DNA of 64,000 bases from Streptomyces hyaluromycini (GTDB lineage: Bacteria > Actinomycetota > Actinomycetes > Streptomycetales > Streptomycetaceae). Within the stretch, counting starts at the first letter, position 1. Every line of letters begins with the position of its first letter. Under the pieces are notes generated by a model that was given only the letters and a program-made list of their open reading frames with translations, was not told where the DNA came from and made no database searches. The position numbers and the translations under genes are program-made. Positions 17,028 to 25,421 of this stretch are shown here, piece by piece. The DNA lies in the NCBI RefSeq assembly GCF_002217755.1, contig NZ_BCFL01000017.1, forward strand, positions 710,442 through 774,441. The letters are read 5' to 3'.

Positions 17028-17743
17028 AACAGGGTCATGGCAACACTGGTGGCCAGGTTATAGCTGCTCACCTGAGGGCGCATCGGCAGCCGCAGCAAGT
17101 CGTCGGCTCGCGCGCGCAGGTCGGCCGAGAGTCCCGTCCGCTCCGAGCCGAAGGCGAGGATCGCGTCGTCGGGGAGCTTCACCGCCCTGATGTCCTCGCC
17201 CTCCGGGTCCAGGGCGAACAGCGGGCCCTGGGGCAGCTCCGCCACCGTCAGCCGCTCCACCGCCGTGGCGAAGTGGAGGCCCGCACCACCGCGGACGACC
17301 GTCGGATGCCAGGGGTCGAGGGTTCCGGTCGTGATGACTCCGGTCGTTCCGAAGCCCGCGGCCAGGCGGATCACCGCGCCCGCGTTGCCCAGGTTGCGCG
17401 GCTCGTCGAGGACCACGATCGGGGCGGTGCGCGGGACACGGGCCAGCTCACGCAGGTTGGCCTCGCGGGACGGCCGTACGGCCAGGGCGGCGACCGCCGT
17501 GGGGTGCGGGCGCGGGACGAGGGACGCGTACGTCTGCGACGGCACCTCCGTCAGCAGTGCGGCCAGCGGCTCCCGTACGTCCGGCGCCAGCTCGTCCGCC
17601 AGGGCCAGCGCCGCCGCCCGGTCCGTCGTGACCGCCACCGGCACCTCCGCGCCGAAGCGCAGCGCGTGCTTGAGGGCGTGGAAGCCGTCGAGGAGGACGG
17701 CGGAGCCGGCCAGCCGCGCCCAGTGGTCCAGGGGGTCGGTCAT
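17009..17743 (-). CDS. SpoU/TrmH family RNA 2'-O-methyltransferase
   Basis: 244 residues of the SPOUT class. All three motifs are seen: motif 1 LDEPRNLGNAGAVIRLA, motif 2 ILAFGSERTGLSADLRARAD, and motif 3 LPMRPQVSSYNLATSVAMTLF. It should methylate a ribose in tRNA or rRNA using S-adenosylmethionine in a knotted dimer. The start overlaps the stop of the HTTM protein gene (ATGA), making it last in a three-gene operon. The final residues HWSAP and the stop are encoded by a dispersed repeat, so the natural C-terminus may have been replaced. Confidence 0.88.
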   Translation of the reverse strand: MTDPLDHWARLAGSAVLLDGFHALKHALRFGAEVPVAVTTDRAAALALADELAPDVREPLAALLTEVPSQTYASLVPRPHPTAVAALAVRPSREANLRELARVPRTAPIVVLDEPRNLGNAGAVIRLAAGFGTTGVITTGTLDPWHPTVVRGGAGLHFATAVERLTVAELPQGPLFALDPEGEDIRAVKLPDDAILAFGSERTGLSADLRARADDLLRLPMRPQVSSYNLATSVAMTLFHWSAP

Positions 17744-18951
17744 GCCCCGAAGCCTACGCGGGGCTGTTCGTCGGCCTCCGGGAAGCGCTGCACGGGCAGC
17801 TCGGGGTCGGTCCGGCGGAAGACGCGGTCACGCGCGCGTGCCGCCCAGCCGCCGAGCCGGTGCAGGAAGGAGGCCGGCAGGAAGACGGAGTCCGCCGCGA
17901 TCATGGCCAGCGAGAAGAAGGGCAGACCGAGGACGACCGCGATCACCGCGTGCTCGGTCATCATCGCGGCCAGCAGCACGTTCTTGACCCGCCGGTTGAA
18001 CAGCGTGAACGGGAAGGCGACCTGCACGATGACCGTCCCGTAGGTCACCAGCATCACCAGCGTGCCGTTGGCGGACAGCAGGTCGGCGAGGGCCGGCCAG
18101 GGCGAGAAGTAGTCCAGGTGGAGCGGGTAGTAGACGGCGGTGCCGTCCTGCCAGCGGGAGCCCTGGATCTTGTACCAGCCGGCGGTGGAGTAGATCAGGC
18201 AGGCCTCGGCCATGATCACGAACAGGGCGCCGTTGTGCAGGATGTTGGCGATGACGTCCAGCAGTATCCGGGGCTCGGGCGTGCGCGCCCAGCGGCCTGC
18301 CGCCCACCACAGTGCGGCGCCCGCCCAGGTCGCCCACAGGACGGCCGGGACCAGCCAGCCGCCGCCGGTGCGGCCGGTGAGCGCCGCCACGAGCAGCACG
18401 AGACCCGACACCGCCCACAGGGCGGGGCCCGCCCGGTCGGGGGCCACTCGCTCGCCACGCGCGCGTGCGGCACTCGCGCGGGCCGCCCTGCGCGCGTCCA
18501 GCGACCACACCTGGCCGCAGCGCGTGAACACCAGGTAGAAGGACATCAGGTGCAGCACGTTGTCGCCGCCGTCGCCCACGAACACGCTGCGGTTCTGCAG
18601 GGACAGCACGCCGATCATGAACAGCAGGGACGTGGCGCGGGTGCGCCAGCCCACCAGCAGCAGGGCGCTCGATACGACGGCGAGGAAGTAGAAAACCTCG
18701 AAGAAGGCCTGGCTGTCGGAGGCCAGCAGCGCCGTGAAGGCGTGGTTGTCGGCGGTCAGCTGCTGGGCGAGGTCGAAGCTCCAGGGGCCGTCGGGGCCGT
18801 ACAGCTCCTGGCGGTGCGGGTACTCGCGCAGCAGGAACAGCAGCCAGGTGGCGGCGAAGCCCATGCGGACGACGGCCGTCTGGTACGGGCCGAGCGCCGC
18901 CTCGGTGACCCGGGCGATGGCACGGGACAGGCACAGGGCGAGACGGTTCAC
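17740..18951 (-). CDS. HTTM domain membrane protein (SdpB / vitamin K carboxylase-like)
   Basis: A 403-residue polytopic membrane protein. It has the HTTM layout: YQTAVVRMGFAATWLLFLL, LLLVGWRTRATSLLFMIGVLSLQNRSVFVGDGGDNVLHLMSFY, then a basic loop, more helices, and YSTAGWYKIQGSRWQDGTAVYYPLHLD. This fold is shared with vitamin K-dependent carboxylases and Bacillus SdpB, which is needed to mature the SDP toxin. The GTG at 18951 overlaps the stop of the DUF5819 gene (GTGA), so the two are coupled like sdpA-sdpB. No toxin precursor is visible. The longer open frame upstream (to 19929) overlaps that gene and is not real. Confidence 0.85.
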   Translation of the reverse strand: MNRLALCLSRAIARVTEAALGPYQTAVVRMGFAATWLLFLLREYPHRQELYGPDGPWSFDLAQQLTADNHAFTALLASDSQAFFEVFYFLAVVSSALLLVGWRTRATSLLFMIGVLSLQNRSVFVGDGGDNVLHLMSFYLVFTRCGQVWSLDARRAARASAARARGERVAPDRAGPALWAVSGLVLLVAALTGRTGGGWLVPAVLWATWAGAALWWAAGRWARTPEPRILLDVIANILHNGALFVIMAEACLIYSTAGWYKIQGSRWQDGTAVYYPLHLDYFSPWPALADLLSANGTLVMLVTYGTVIVQVAFPFTLFNRRVKNVLLAAMMTEHAVIAVVLGLPFFSLAMIAADSVFLPASFLHRLGGWAARARDRVFRRTDPELPVQRFPEADEQPRVGFGA

Positions 18952-19778
18952 CGCACACCGCCGTTCGCTTCGTCCGCGGTGACCGTCCACCACGGGAGCA
19001 CCCGGTAGACGGGCGTGTCGGAGACCTTCTCGCCGCTCCAGTCCGGCGGCGGCACGTTGGTGGTGCTGGAGCGCACCTGGACGCGCTCGATGGTGCCCTT
19101 CTGGCTCGTGGCGTCCCCCGCGTACATGCGCATCACGACGATCCGGCGCAGGTACTGCTCGGACAGGGAGCCGCGCAGGCCGATCGGCCGGTTGTCGGTG
19201 CCGTGCGTGGTGACGAAGAAGTCCCAGGCCCGGCGCAGCTCGTTCTGCACGGTGTGGCTGGGCAGCAGGCTGCCGTCGATGGCCCTGCCGTCCTGTGCGG
19301 ACAGGTCGTTCCAGCCGGTGGTGGTCGTGGTGCCGTCCTGCATCAGGACGTCGGCACGCACCTGTACGGCGATGTTCTGCTGCAGCGGGTTCGGCGCGAA
19401 GAGCTTCCAGTTCTGTTCGAACTCCGGGTACACCCACTCCTCGATCGCCTTGCCGTGCTGCTTGGTCACCGTGTTCGCCGGCGCCACGCTCAGGAACACC
19501 ATCCCGAGGTGCACGCAGGCGGCGACCGCCACCAGGGCGAGGGCGAAGGCCGCGCCGACCTGGTAGCGGGGGGAGAGGGCGGCGACGCCGGAACGGGGGA
19601 GGGCGGGGGATTGCGTGGTCGGGGCCGGCGGGCCGGGGGACTCCGCTGCCGCGGCAGGGGGGTCGAGGGGCTGCCGGCCCGGTGGGCCCGGTGGGGCGGA
19701 CTCCGGCTCCGGACGCCTCCCGCTCGGGCCGTCCGGCCCGTGCGGGGCGTCCGCGCCCTCGTCGTACGCGTCGTCCAT
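18948..19778 (-). CDS. DUF5819 (SdpA-like) single-pass membrane protein
   Basis: 276 residues. A Pro/Gly/Asp-rich cytoplasmic N-terminus of about 85 residues precedes one membrane helix (VGAAFALALVAVAACVHLGMVFLS). An outside domain follows with EFEQNWKLFAPNPLQQNIAVQVR and a C-terminal VYRVLPWWTV. The FAPNP-type motif after a single helix is what DUF5819 proteins show, and it recalls SdpA, which works with SdpB in toxin maturation. The ATG at 19778 was chosen because it precedes the acidic tail MDDAYDEG and leaves room for a promoter. It is the first gene of the operon with the HTTM protein and the SpoU methyltransferase. Confidence 0.82.
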   Translation of the reverse strand: MDDAYDEGADAPHGPDGPSGRRPEPESAPPGPPGRQPLDPPAAAAESPGPPAPTTQSPALPRSGVAALSPRYQVGAAFALALVAVAACVHLGMVFLSVAPANTVTKQHGKAIEEWVYPEFEQNWKLFAPNPLQQNIAVQVRADVLMQDGTTTTTGWNDLSAQDGRAIDGSLLPSHTVQNELRRAWDFFVTTHGTDNRPIGLRGSLSEQYLRRIVVMRMYAGDATSQKGTIERVQVRSSTTNVPPPDWSGEKVSDTPVYRVLPWWTVTADEANGGVR

Positions 19779-20161
19779 GCCGCCCCGTTCCCCGATCCCG
19801 CCACGTCGTCCGGGCGGCCGATCCGGGACCGCCGGGTGTGCCGCTGCCCGGCACTCGCACGGAACGGTACTCAGCACCGGCCGTCGGGCGCAGCCCCGGG
19901 GACGAGGCCGACGGCGTGGCCATCGCCACTCCAGGCGCGGCCGCCGGCCCTCACGGCGCGGGGCACCGAGGCCGCGCGCCGGAGGTCACCGCAGGTCATA
20001 CGACGTCCGGGCACGCCCACCGGCCACGCTCCCGCGAGTTGTCCACAGACCGCGGCCGACGTTTTCCACAGGGGTTGATCGCTCGCACGGGCTCGGCGAC
20101 CATGGGAATGGCCGAAACCGAACGATCGGACGGGACGGCGTCCGTGCTTCCCTGCCCGGGG
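19779..20161. other. Gap with DnaA-type boxes and a TetR-type palindrome
   Basis: No gene is supported here. The stretch holds TTGTCCACA at 20039-20047, TTTTCCACA at 20062-20070, and CCGA-ACGA-TCGG within 20117-20130, similar to the palindromes near bkdA and paaN. It is the promoter side of the DUF5819 operon and the 3' side of pepN. Confidence 0.45.
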
Positions 20162-22597
20162 TCAGGCGTTCGCGACCCGGGCGCGGAGCATGCGGCGGAC
20201 GGAGTCCGAGCGCTCCAGGAGGGTGTTGCGGACCACGGGGGCCGCCTCCTGCGCCGCCTGCCGGGCCTTCTCGATGTACGCGGGATCGATGGCGTACGGC
20301 GGGAAGAGGTGGGAGGTGTAGGTCATCGCCGGGATCATGCCGCCCTGGTGCAGCTCGGGGATCGCGGCCAGGTAGTGCTCGGCGTAGGGGGCGAGCCGGG
20401 CGTCCTGGCCAGGGCGCCAGAAGGCGGCCGCCACCGGGGAGACCGCCTGGACGGGCACCTCGCGGTCCACGGCCAGCCGTCGCCAGACCTCGGCCTTCGC
20501 GGCCGGGTCGGGGAGGGCGGCCCGGACGGTGAGGGCACGGACCCAGGCGTCGGGGTCGGGGTCGCGTTCCAGCAGGGCGGCGGACTCGGCGGTGACGTCG
20601 CCGCCGAGTTCGGCCTCGCGGACGAGGGCGCGCCAGCGCAGGTCGACGTCGGCGCCGGCCTGGTCCCGGAGCCAGGCCAGGTCCTCGGCGCCGGTCGCGG
20701 TGCGGGCGAGGCCGCGCAGGGCGACCTGGCGGCGGCCCGGGTCGGCGGCGAGCCGCCGGCAGACCTCGGCGACGGCCTCCGACAGCGCGGGGCGTTCGGC
20801 GGGCGGGGCCCAGAGTTCGGCGATGTTGGTGACGAGCGTGAGGTAGGGCTCGATCACGGCGTCGGACGTCTCGGCCGCGAGCAGCGCGGTGAGGCAGCGT
20901 CCGGCCTCGGCCGCCGTGGCCTCGCCGGCCGTGAGCATGTCCCAGACGGTGGCGGCGGCCGCGCCCCGGGAGATGGCAGTGGGCAGCTGGGCCGCCGCGC
21001 CGAAGAGGGTGTCGCGGGTGGTGGGGTCCGGGCGGGTGGTGGCGAAGGTGAGGTCGTCGTCGTTGATCAGGAGGAGGTCGGACGTGGCAGGAAGGCCGGT
21101 GACGGGGGTACGGGCCTCGGTCACCTCGACGCGGACCAGCGCGGTGCGTTCCAGGGCGTCGCCGGTGCGGTCGTACGCGCCGACCGCCAGGACCTGGGGG
21201 CGCGGGTTGCCGTCGGCGACCAGGGTGACGCTGTCGCCGACGTGCTCCAGGGTGAAGCGGTCGGTGCCCGCGGTCTCCAGCCAGGCCTTGCGCCAGGCGG
21301 CCAGGTCGCGGCCACTGGCCTCGGCGAGGGCGTCGATCAGATCCTGGAGGGTGGTGGTGCCCCAGGCGTGACGGGCGAAGTAGGCGGCCATGCCGGTGCG
21401 GAAGCGGTCCTCACCGACGTAGGTCATCAGCTGGTGGAGGACGGAGGCGCCCTTGGGGTAGGTGATGTTGTCGAAGATCGACGCGGCCTGGGCGACGTCC
21501 TGGATGGGCTGGTGGATCGGGTGCGAGACCGGGCCCTGGTCGGAGAGGTACGCCTTGAGCTTGTCGCCGACGAGGTGGCCCGCCCAGGCGTCGGTGTAGC
21601 GGGTGGCGCCCTCGGCGGCCCAGTGGCAGGCGAACTCGGCGAAGGCCTCGTTCAGCCAGAGGTCGTCCCACCAGCGCATGGTGACGATGTTGCCGAACCA
21701 CATGTGCGCCATCTCGTGCAGCAGCACCACCGCGAGCAGCTCGCGCTCGGCGGGCGTCGGCGTGGCCCGCCGCAGAAAGGCGTCCGACCAGGTCACACAG
21801 CCGTAGTTCTCCATCGCGCCGCCGAACTCGGGCATGAAGACCTGGTCGTACTTGCGCTGCGGGAACGGCATCGCGAAGGCCTCGGCGAAGAAGGCGAGGC
21901 CCTGGGCGGTGAGGGTGAAGACGTCGTCGGCGTCGCGTTCCAGGACCTCGGCGAGCGAGCGGCGCGCGTAGATGCCGAGGTCGTGGCCGTCGGCCTGGCG
22001 GCGGATCTCGTGGAAGGGGCCGGCGTTGACGACGGTGTTGTACACGGACAGCGGCGGGGTGTCCGGGAAGCTCCAGCGGCGGGCCGCGCCCTGCTCCTCG
22101 ATCCGCGGGTCACCGGAGTTGCTGAGGACGGTCCAGGCGGCCGGTGCCGTGACGGTGAAGGCGTGCGGGGCCTTGAGGTCGGGCTGGTCGAAGCAGGCCC
22201 AGACGAAGCGGGCCTCGTCGGGTTCGAAGCTCGTCCAGACGTACACCTCGCCGTCGGCGGGGTCGACGGCCTTGTGCACGCCCTCGCCGGCGGTGGTGTC
22301 GGCCTGGACGCTCTCGACGCGCAGCACGTTGTGCGCGGCCAGGGCGGGCAGCGGGATCCGGCCGTCGTCGGAGGGGGTGAGGGGGGTGCCGTTCAGGGTG
22401 GCGGCGCGGACCTCGGCCGCGCAGTCGACGAAGGTCTCCGCGCCGGGCTCGGAACAGGTGAAGGTCACCGTGGAGACGCAGCGGACCTCCGGTCCGTCGG
22501 GCAGGGCGGTGAGGTCGATGTCGATGTCGTACCGCTCGACCGCGATCAGCGCGGCCCGGTGTTCGGCTTCGGTACGTGTCAGGCTTCGGATCCCCAT
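20162..22597 (-). CDS. pepN: Aminopeptidase N (M1 family)
   Basis: An 811-residue zinc aminopeptidase. The substrate-recognition loop GGAMENYG and the zinc site HEMAHMWFGN...WLNEAFAEF are intact. The C-terminal ERAP1-like helical domain completes the fold. It removes N-terminal residues from peptides in the cytosol. It stands alone; the divergent acyl-CoA dehydrogenase shares the upstream region, which contains two palindromes. Length and motifs agree with full-length actinobacterial PepN. Confidence 0.95.
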   Translation of the reverse strand: MGIRSLTRTEAEHRAALIAVERYDIDIDLTALPDGPEVRCVSTVTFTCSEPGAETFVDCAAEVRAATLNGTPLTPSDDGRIPLPALAAHNVLRVESVQADTTAGEGVHKAVDPADGEVYVWTSFEPDEARFVWACFDQPDLKAPHAFTVTAPAAWTVLSNSGDPRIEEQGAARRWSFPDTPPLSVYNTVVNAGPFHEIRRQADGHDLGIYARRSLAEVLERDADDVFTLTAQGLAFFAEAFAMPFPQRKYDQVFMPEFGGAMENYGCVTWSDAFLRRATPTPAERELLAVVLLHEMAHMWFGNIVTMRWWDDLWLNEAFAEFACHWAAEGATRYTDAWAGHLVGDKLKAYLSDQGPVSHPIHQPIQDVAQAASIFDNITYPKGASVLHQLMTYVGEDRFRTGMAAYFARHAWGTTTLQDLIDALAEASGRDLAAWRKAWLETAGTDRFTLEHVGDSVTLVADGNPRPQVLAVGAYDRTGDALERTALVRVEVTEARTPVTGLPATSDLLLINDDDLTFATTRPDPTTRDTLFGAAAQLPTAISRGAAAATVWDMLTAGEATAAEAGRCLTALLAAETSDAVIEPYLTLVTNIAELWAPPAERPALSEAVAEVCRRLAADPGRRQVALRGLARTATGAEDLAWLRDQAGADVDLRWRALVREAELGGDVTAESAALLERDPDPDAWVRALTVRAALPDPAAKAEVWRRLAVDREVPVQAVSPVAAAFWRPGQDARLAPYAEHYLAAIPELHQGGMIPAMTYTSHLFPPYAIDPAYIEKARQAAQEAAPVVRNTLLERSDSVRRMLRARVANA

Positions 22598-22696
22598 GTG
22601 TCCTCCCTCGTGTGTCCGTCCCCCATCGGCGGACAGCGGCCGTCAGCCTACGACGGGGAGAGCCGGTCATCGCAGCTGTTTTAGGTTCCCTTCTTC

Positions 22697-22726
22697 TAGA
22701 ACCTGTTCTATCTTGACGGACCGTCA
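22697..22726. promoter_or_regulatory. KstR-type site and second palindrome upstream of acyl-CoA dehydrogenase
   Basis: TAGAAC-CT-GTTCTA (22697-22710) is a perfect inverted repeat that fits the KstR consensus TNNAACNNGTTNNA. Four bases on is TGACGG-A-CCGTCA (22714-22726), a second perfect palindrome of the kind bound by TetR repressors. They lie 32-62 bp upstream of the GTG start at 22759, where they could block RNA polymerase. Confidence 0.65.
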
Positions 22727-22758
22727 GATCAGCGGAGACCCGCCGGGAGGACAGGACC

Positions 22759-23892
22759 GTGGACTTCACCTTCACCGAGGAGCAGTTGGCGGCGGCCGAG
22801 GCGGCGCGCGGGGTGTTCGCCGGGGTGGCGCCGGACGCGGTGCCGAGCCCGGCGCTGACCACCGGTGCCGTGGCCGAGGGCTTCGACCGGGAACTGTGGG
22901 ACAGACTGGCCGGCGCGGATCTGCTGAGTCTGCTGCTGGGCGAGGAGTACGGCGGGGCGGGTCTGGACGCCATCGCGCTGTGCCTGGTGCTGCGGGAGTC
23001 GGCGAAGGTGCTGGCCAGGGTGCCGTTGCTGGAGCACAGCGCGGCTCTGGCGGCCGTACAGACGTATGGGGCGGCGGAGTTGAGGGATCGGCTGGCGGCG
23101 CGGGCGGGGCGGGGCGAGCTGGTGCTGACCGTCGCCGCGAGCGGGCGCACCGGGCACGACCCGGCGGAGTTGGCGGTGACCGCGCGGCGGGACGACGACA
23201 AGTGGGTACTGGACGGGGTGCAGACGGCGGTGCCGTGGGTGTACGACGCCGATCTCGTCGTCGTACCGGCGCGGACGGAGGCGGACCGGAGCGTGCTGGC
23301 ACTGGTGGCGCCGGGAGGCGAGGGGATCGCTGTCGCCGAGCAGGTGTCGACCAGCGGGGAGCGGTTCGGGGAGTTGCGGCTGGAGTCGGCGCGGGTCGCG
23401 GGGCGGGATGTGGTGACGGCGGAGGGTGCCTGGGAGTGGCTGCGGGAGCTGCTCGCGACCGGGACGTGTGCGCTGGCGCTCGGGGTGGGTGAGCGGGTGC
23501 TGCGGATGACCGCCGAGTACGCCGGGAAGCGGGAGCAGTTCGGGTATCCGATCGCCACGTTCCAGGCGGTGGCCGTGCAGGCCGCCGACCGGTACATCGA
23601 TCTGCGGGCCATGGAGGCGACGCTGTGGCAGGCGGCGTGGCGGATCGCGTCGGGGGCGGCTGGGGCGCTGCCGGCGGCCGGGGATGTGGCGGTGGCGAAG
23701 ATCTGGGCGGCGGAGGGGGTGCGACGGGTGGTGCAGACCGCGCAGCATCTGCACGGGGGGTTCGGGGCCGACACCGAGTATGTGCTGCACCGGTATCACG
23801 CGTGGGCGAAGCAGATCGAGCTGGCGCTCGGGGGGGCCGGGGTTTATGAGGAGGCGTTGGGGGATCTGCTGGCTGCGCATCCACTGGGGTAG
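22759..23892 (+). CDS. Acyl-CoA dehydrogenase (FadE-like)
   Basis: 377 residues with the acyl-CoA dehydrogenase fold: MDFTFTEEQLAAAEAARGVF at the N-terminus, EEYGGAGLDAIALCLVLRE, and the C-terminal flavin region REQFGYPIATFQAVAVQAADRYIDLRAME and TAQHLHGGFGADTEYVLHRYHAWAK. The usual catalytic Glu is not obvious, as in the divergent FadE partners that work as alpha2beta2 enzymes on sterol side chains. With a KstR-type site directly upstream, a role in sterol or long acyl-CoA breakdown is likely. No partner subunit is next to it. Confidence 0.85.
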   Translation: MDFTFTEEQLAAAEAARGVFAGVAPDAVPSPALTTGAVAEGFDRELWDRLAGADLLSLLLGEEYGGAGLDAIALCLVLRESAKVLARVPLLEHSAALAAVQTYGAAELRDRLAARAGRGELVLTVAASGRTGHDPAELAVTARRDDDKWVLDGVQTAVPWVYDADLVVVPARTEADRSVLALVAPGGEGIAVAEQVSTSGERFGELRLESARVAGRDVVTAEGAWEWLRELLATGTCALALGVGERVLRMTAEYAGKREQFGYPIATFQAVAVQAADRYIDLRAMEATLWQAAWRIASGAAGALPAAGDVAVAKIWAAEGVRRVVQTAQHLHGGFGADTEYVLHRYHAWAKQIELALGGAGVYEEALGDLLAAHPLG

Positions 23893-23945
23893 GGGATAAG
23901 AAAAAGCGGGTGCGCCCGGTCGTAGGGGATCTGCGGGTCGGTGGG

Positions 23946-24015
23946 GGCTGGTCGCGCCCACGCGGCGGAGCCGCATATCGATACAGCCCCGCGCCCCTTA
24001 CGGGGCGCTCCAGTG
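23946..24015. repeat. Dispersed intergenic repeat, copy 2
   Basis: The fullest copy. It carries GGCTGGTCGCGCCCACG, a GCGGC-GGA-GCCGC hairpin, CATATCGATACAGCCCCGCG and the hairpin GCGCCCC-TTA-CGGGGCGC followed by CTCCAGTG. It lies between the convergent acyl-CoA dehydrogenase and rhodanese genes and probably ends transcription on both strands. Confidence 0.75.
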
Positions 24016-24082
24016 CGGGGCGCCTCGATGTGGGGCGCCTCGATGCGGGGCGGTCCGGCGGGTGGGTTCCTGATTCGTCCCG

Positions 24083-24430
24083 TCAGACGACGAAGCCCGG
24101 CTCGCCCTCGTCCGTGATGACCTCTCGGCCCGCTGCCTGCCATACCTGCATGCCGCCGTCCACGTTCACCGCGTCGATGCCCTGCTGGACCAGGTACATC
24201 GTGACCTGGGCCGAGCGGCCGCCGGAGCGGCAGATGACATGGACGCGGCCGTCTTGGGGGGCCGCCTCGGTGAGCTCGCCGTAGCGGGCCACGAACTCGC
24301 TGATCGGGATGTGCAGGGCGCCGGCGGCGTGGCCCGCCTGCCACTCGTCGTCCTCGCGGACGTCCAGCAGGAAGTCGCCGTCCTTGAGGTCCCCGACCTC
24401 GACCGTGGGCACACGCGCTGCGAAGTTCAT
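24083..24430 (-). CDS. Rhodanese-like domain protein
   Basis: A single-domain rhodanese of 115 residues. FLLDVREDDEWQAGHAAGALHIP is the first conserved part, and the active-site Cys is in HVICRSGGRSAQV. GGMQVWQAAGREV is the closing helix. Such proteins carry a persulfide on Cys and hand on sulfur, but the acceptor is unknown. It lies 31 bp downstream of the J-domain-like gene on the same strand, so the two may be cotranscribed. Confidence 0.9.
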   Translation of the reverse strand: MNFAARVPTVEVGDLKDGDFLLDVREDDEWQAGHAAGALHIPISEFVARYGELTEAAPQDGRVHVICRSGGRSAQVTMYLVQQGIDAVNVDGGMQVWQAAGREVITDEGEPGFVV

Positions 24431-24461
24431 GTCCCCGACGCTACCCGACCGGAGCGGGGCG

Positions 24462-25274
24462 CTACTCCTGGGTCAGCAGGGCCGCCAGTTCCGCCTCGCG
24501 TTCGGCCACGTCCTTCTGGAGCCGGCCGGCGATCTCCTCGAGGAGGGCATCGGGGTCGTCCGGGGCCAGCCGGAGCAGGCCGGCGATGGGGCCGTTCTCC
24601 AGCTCCTTGGCGACCAGGGCGAGCAGCTCCTTGCGCTCGGAGAGCCATTCGAGGCGGGCGTAGAGCTCCTCGGCCCGGCTCGGCCTGCGCTCCGGCGGGA
24701 CCGGGCCGGCCGCCCATTCCTCGGCCAGCTCCCGCAGCAGGGCCTCGTCGCCGCGGGCGTAGGCCGCGTTGACCCGGCTGAGGAACTCCTCGCGCCGCTC
24801 CTGCTCGGTCTCGTCCTGCACCAGGTCGGGGTGGGCCTTGCGGGCCAGCTCGCGGTAGAGCCGGCGGGCCTCCTCGCTGGGGCGGACCCGCTGCGGAGGC
24901 CGGACCTCCTGCTCGGTGAGCATCGCGACGGCCTCCGGGAACAGGCCGTCGCCGTCCATCCAGCCGTGCAGCAGTTCCTCGACGCCGGGCATGGGCAGGA
25001 CCCGGGCCCTGGCCTCGTCGGCGGCGCGGATGTCCTCGGGGTCGCCGGTGCGGGCGGCCTTGGCCTCGGCGATCCGCGCGTCCAGCTCCTCGATGCGGAG
25101 GTAGAGCGGGCCGAGTTTCTGTTCGTGCAGGCGAGAGAAGTTCTCGACCTCGACGCGGAAGGTCTCGACCGCGATCTCGTACTCGATCAACGCCTGTTCG
25201 GCGGCCCGCACGGCCCGCTCCAGCCGCTCCTCGGGCCGCGGTGCCTGGGACTGCTCAGCTTCCGGGGTCGTCAC
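24462..25274 (-). CDS. J-domain-like coiled-coil protein
   Basis: 270 residues, very rich in Glu, Ala, Leu and Arg. The first 90 residues are predicted coiled coil (EQALIEYEIAVETFRVEVENFSRLHEQKLGPLYLRIEELDARIAEAKAA). Residues about 135-180 look like a J-domain core: RRLYRELARKAHPDLVQDETEQERREEFLSRVNAAYARGD, with the HPD tripeptide. The rest is again helical. It may recruit an Hsp70, but the J-domain is incomplete at its N-side and the partner is unknown. Confidence 0.65.
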   Translation of the reverse strand: MTTPEAEQSQAPRPEERLERAVRAAEQALIEYEIAVETFRVEVENFSRLHEQKLGPLYLRIEELDARIAEAKAARTGDPEDIRAADEARARVLPMPGVEELLHGWMDGDGLFPEAVAMLTEQEVRPPQRVRPSEEARRLYRELARKAHPDLVQDETEQERREEFLSRVNAAYARGDEALLRELAEEWAAGPVPPERRPSRAEELYARLEWLSERKELLALVAKELENGPIAGLLRLAPDDPDALLEEIAGRLQKDVAEREAELAALLTQE

Positions 25275-25283
25275 CCGACCAGC

Positions 25284-25421
25284 CTAGGGCCTGTCGCCGT
25301 CGGCGGTGGCCGGGACCCACTCGGCGACCGGATCGGTGCAGGCCACGGCGAGGGTGCCGGGGCGGCACGCAGGCTCGTGGGTGCGGCCGTGCGGGTGCGG
25401 GAGTGTCCCGTCGGGGATCAC
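25284..25421 (-). CDS. Possible small protein coupled to the DUF2252 gene
   Basis: A 45-codon frame begins with a GTG that overlaps the DUF2252 stop by four bases (GTGA), the coupling style used throughout this genome. The product reads VIPDGTLPHPHGRT...VAEWVPATADGDRP, with two Cys and no recognised domain. The frame ends just before the J-domain-like gene. It could be real or chance. Confidence 0.3.
   Translation of the reverse strand: MIPDGTLPHPHGRTHEPACRPGTLAVACTDPVAEWVPATADGDRP

Noticed and set aside
18952..19929. N-terminal extension of the HTTM protein
   Set aside because: Lies fully over the DUF5819 gene in another frame; the GTGA overlap at 18948-18951 fits a coupled start.
19295..22684. 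1129-codon open frame on the plus strand
   Set aside because: Antisense shadow of pepN and the DUF5819 gene; low-complexity Gly/Arg/Val product without motifs.
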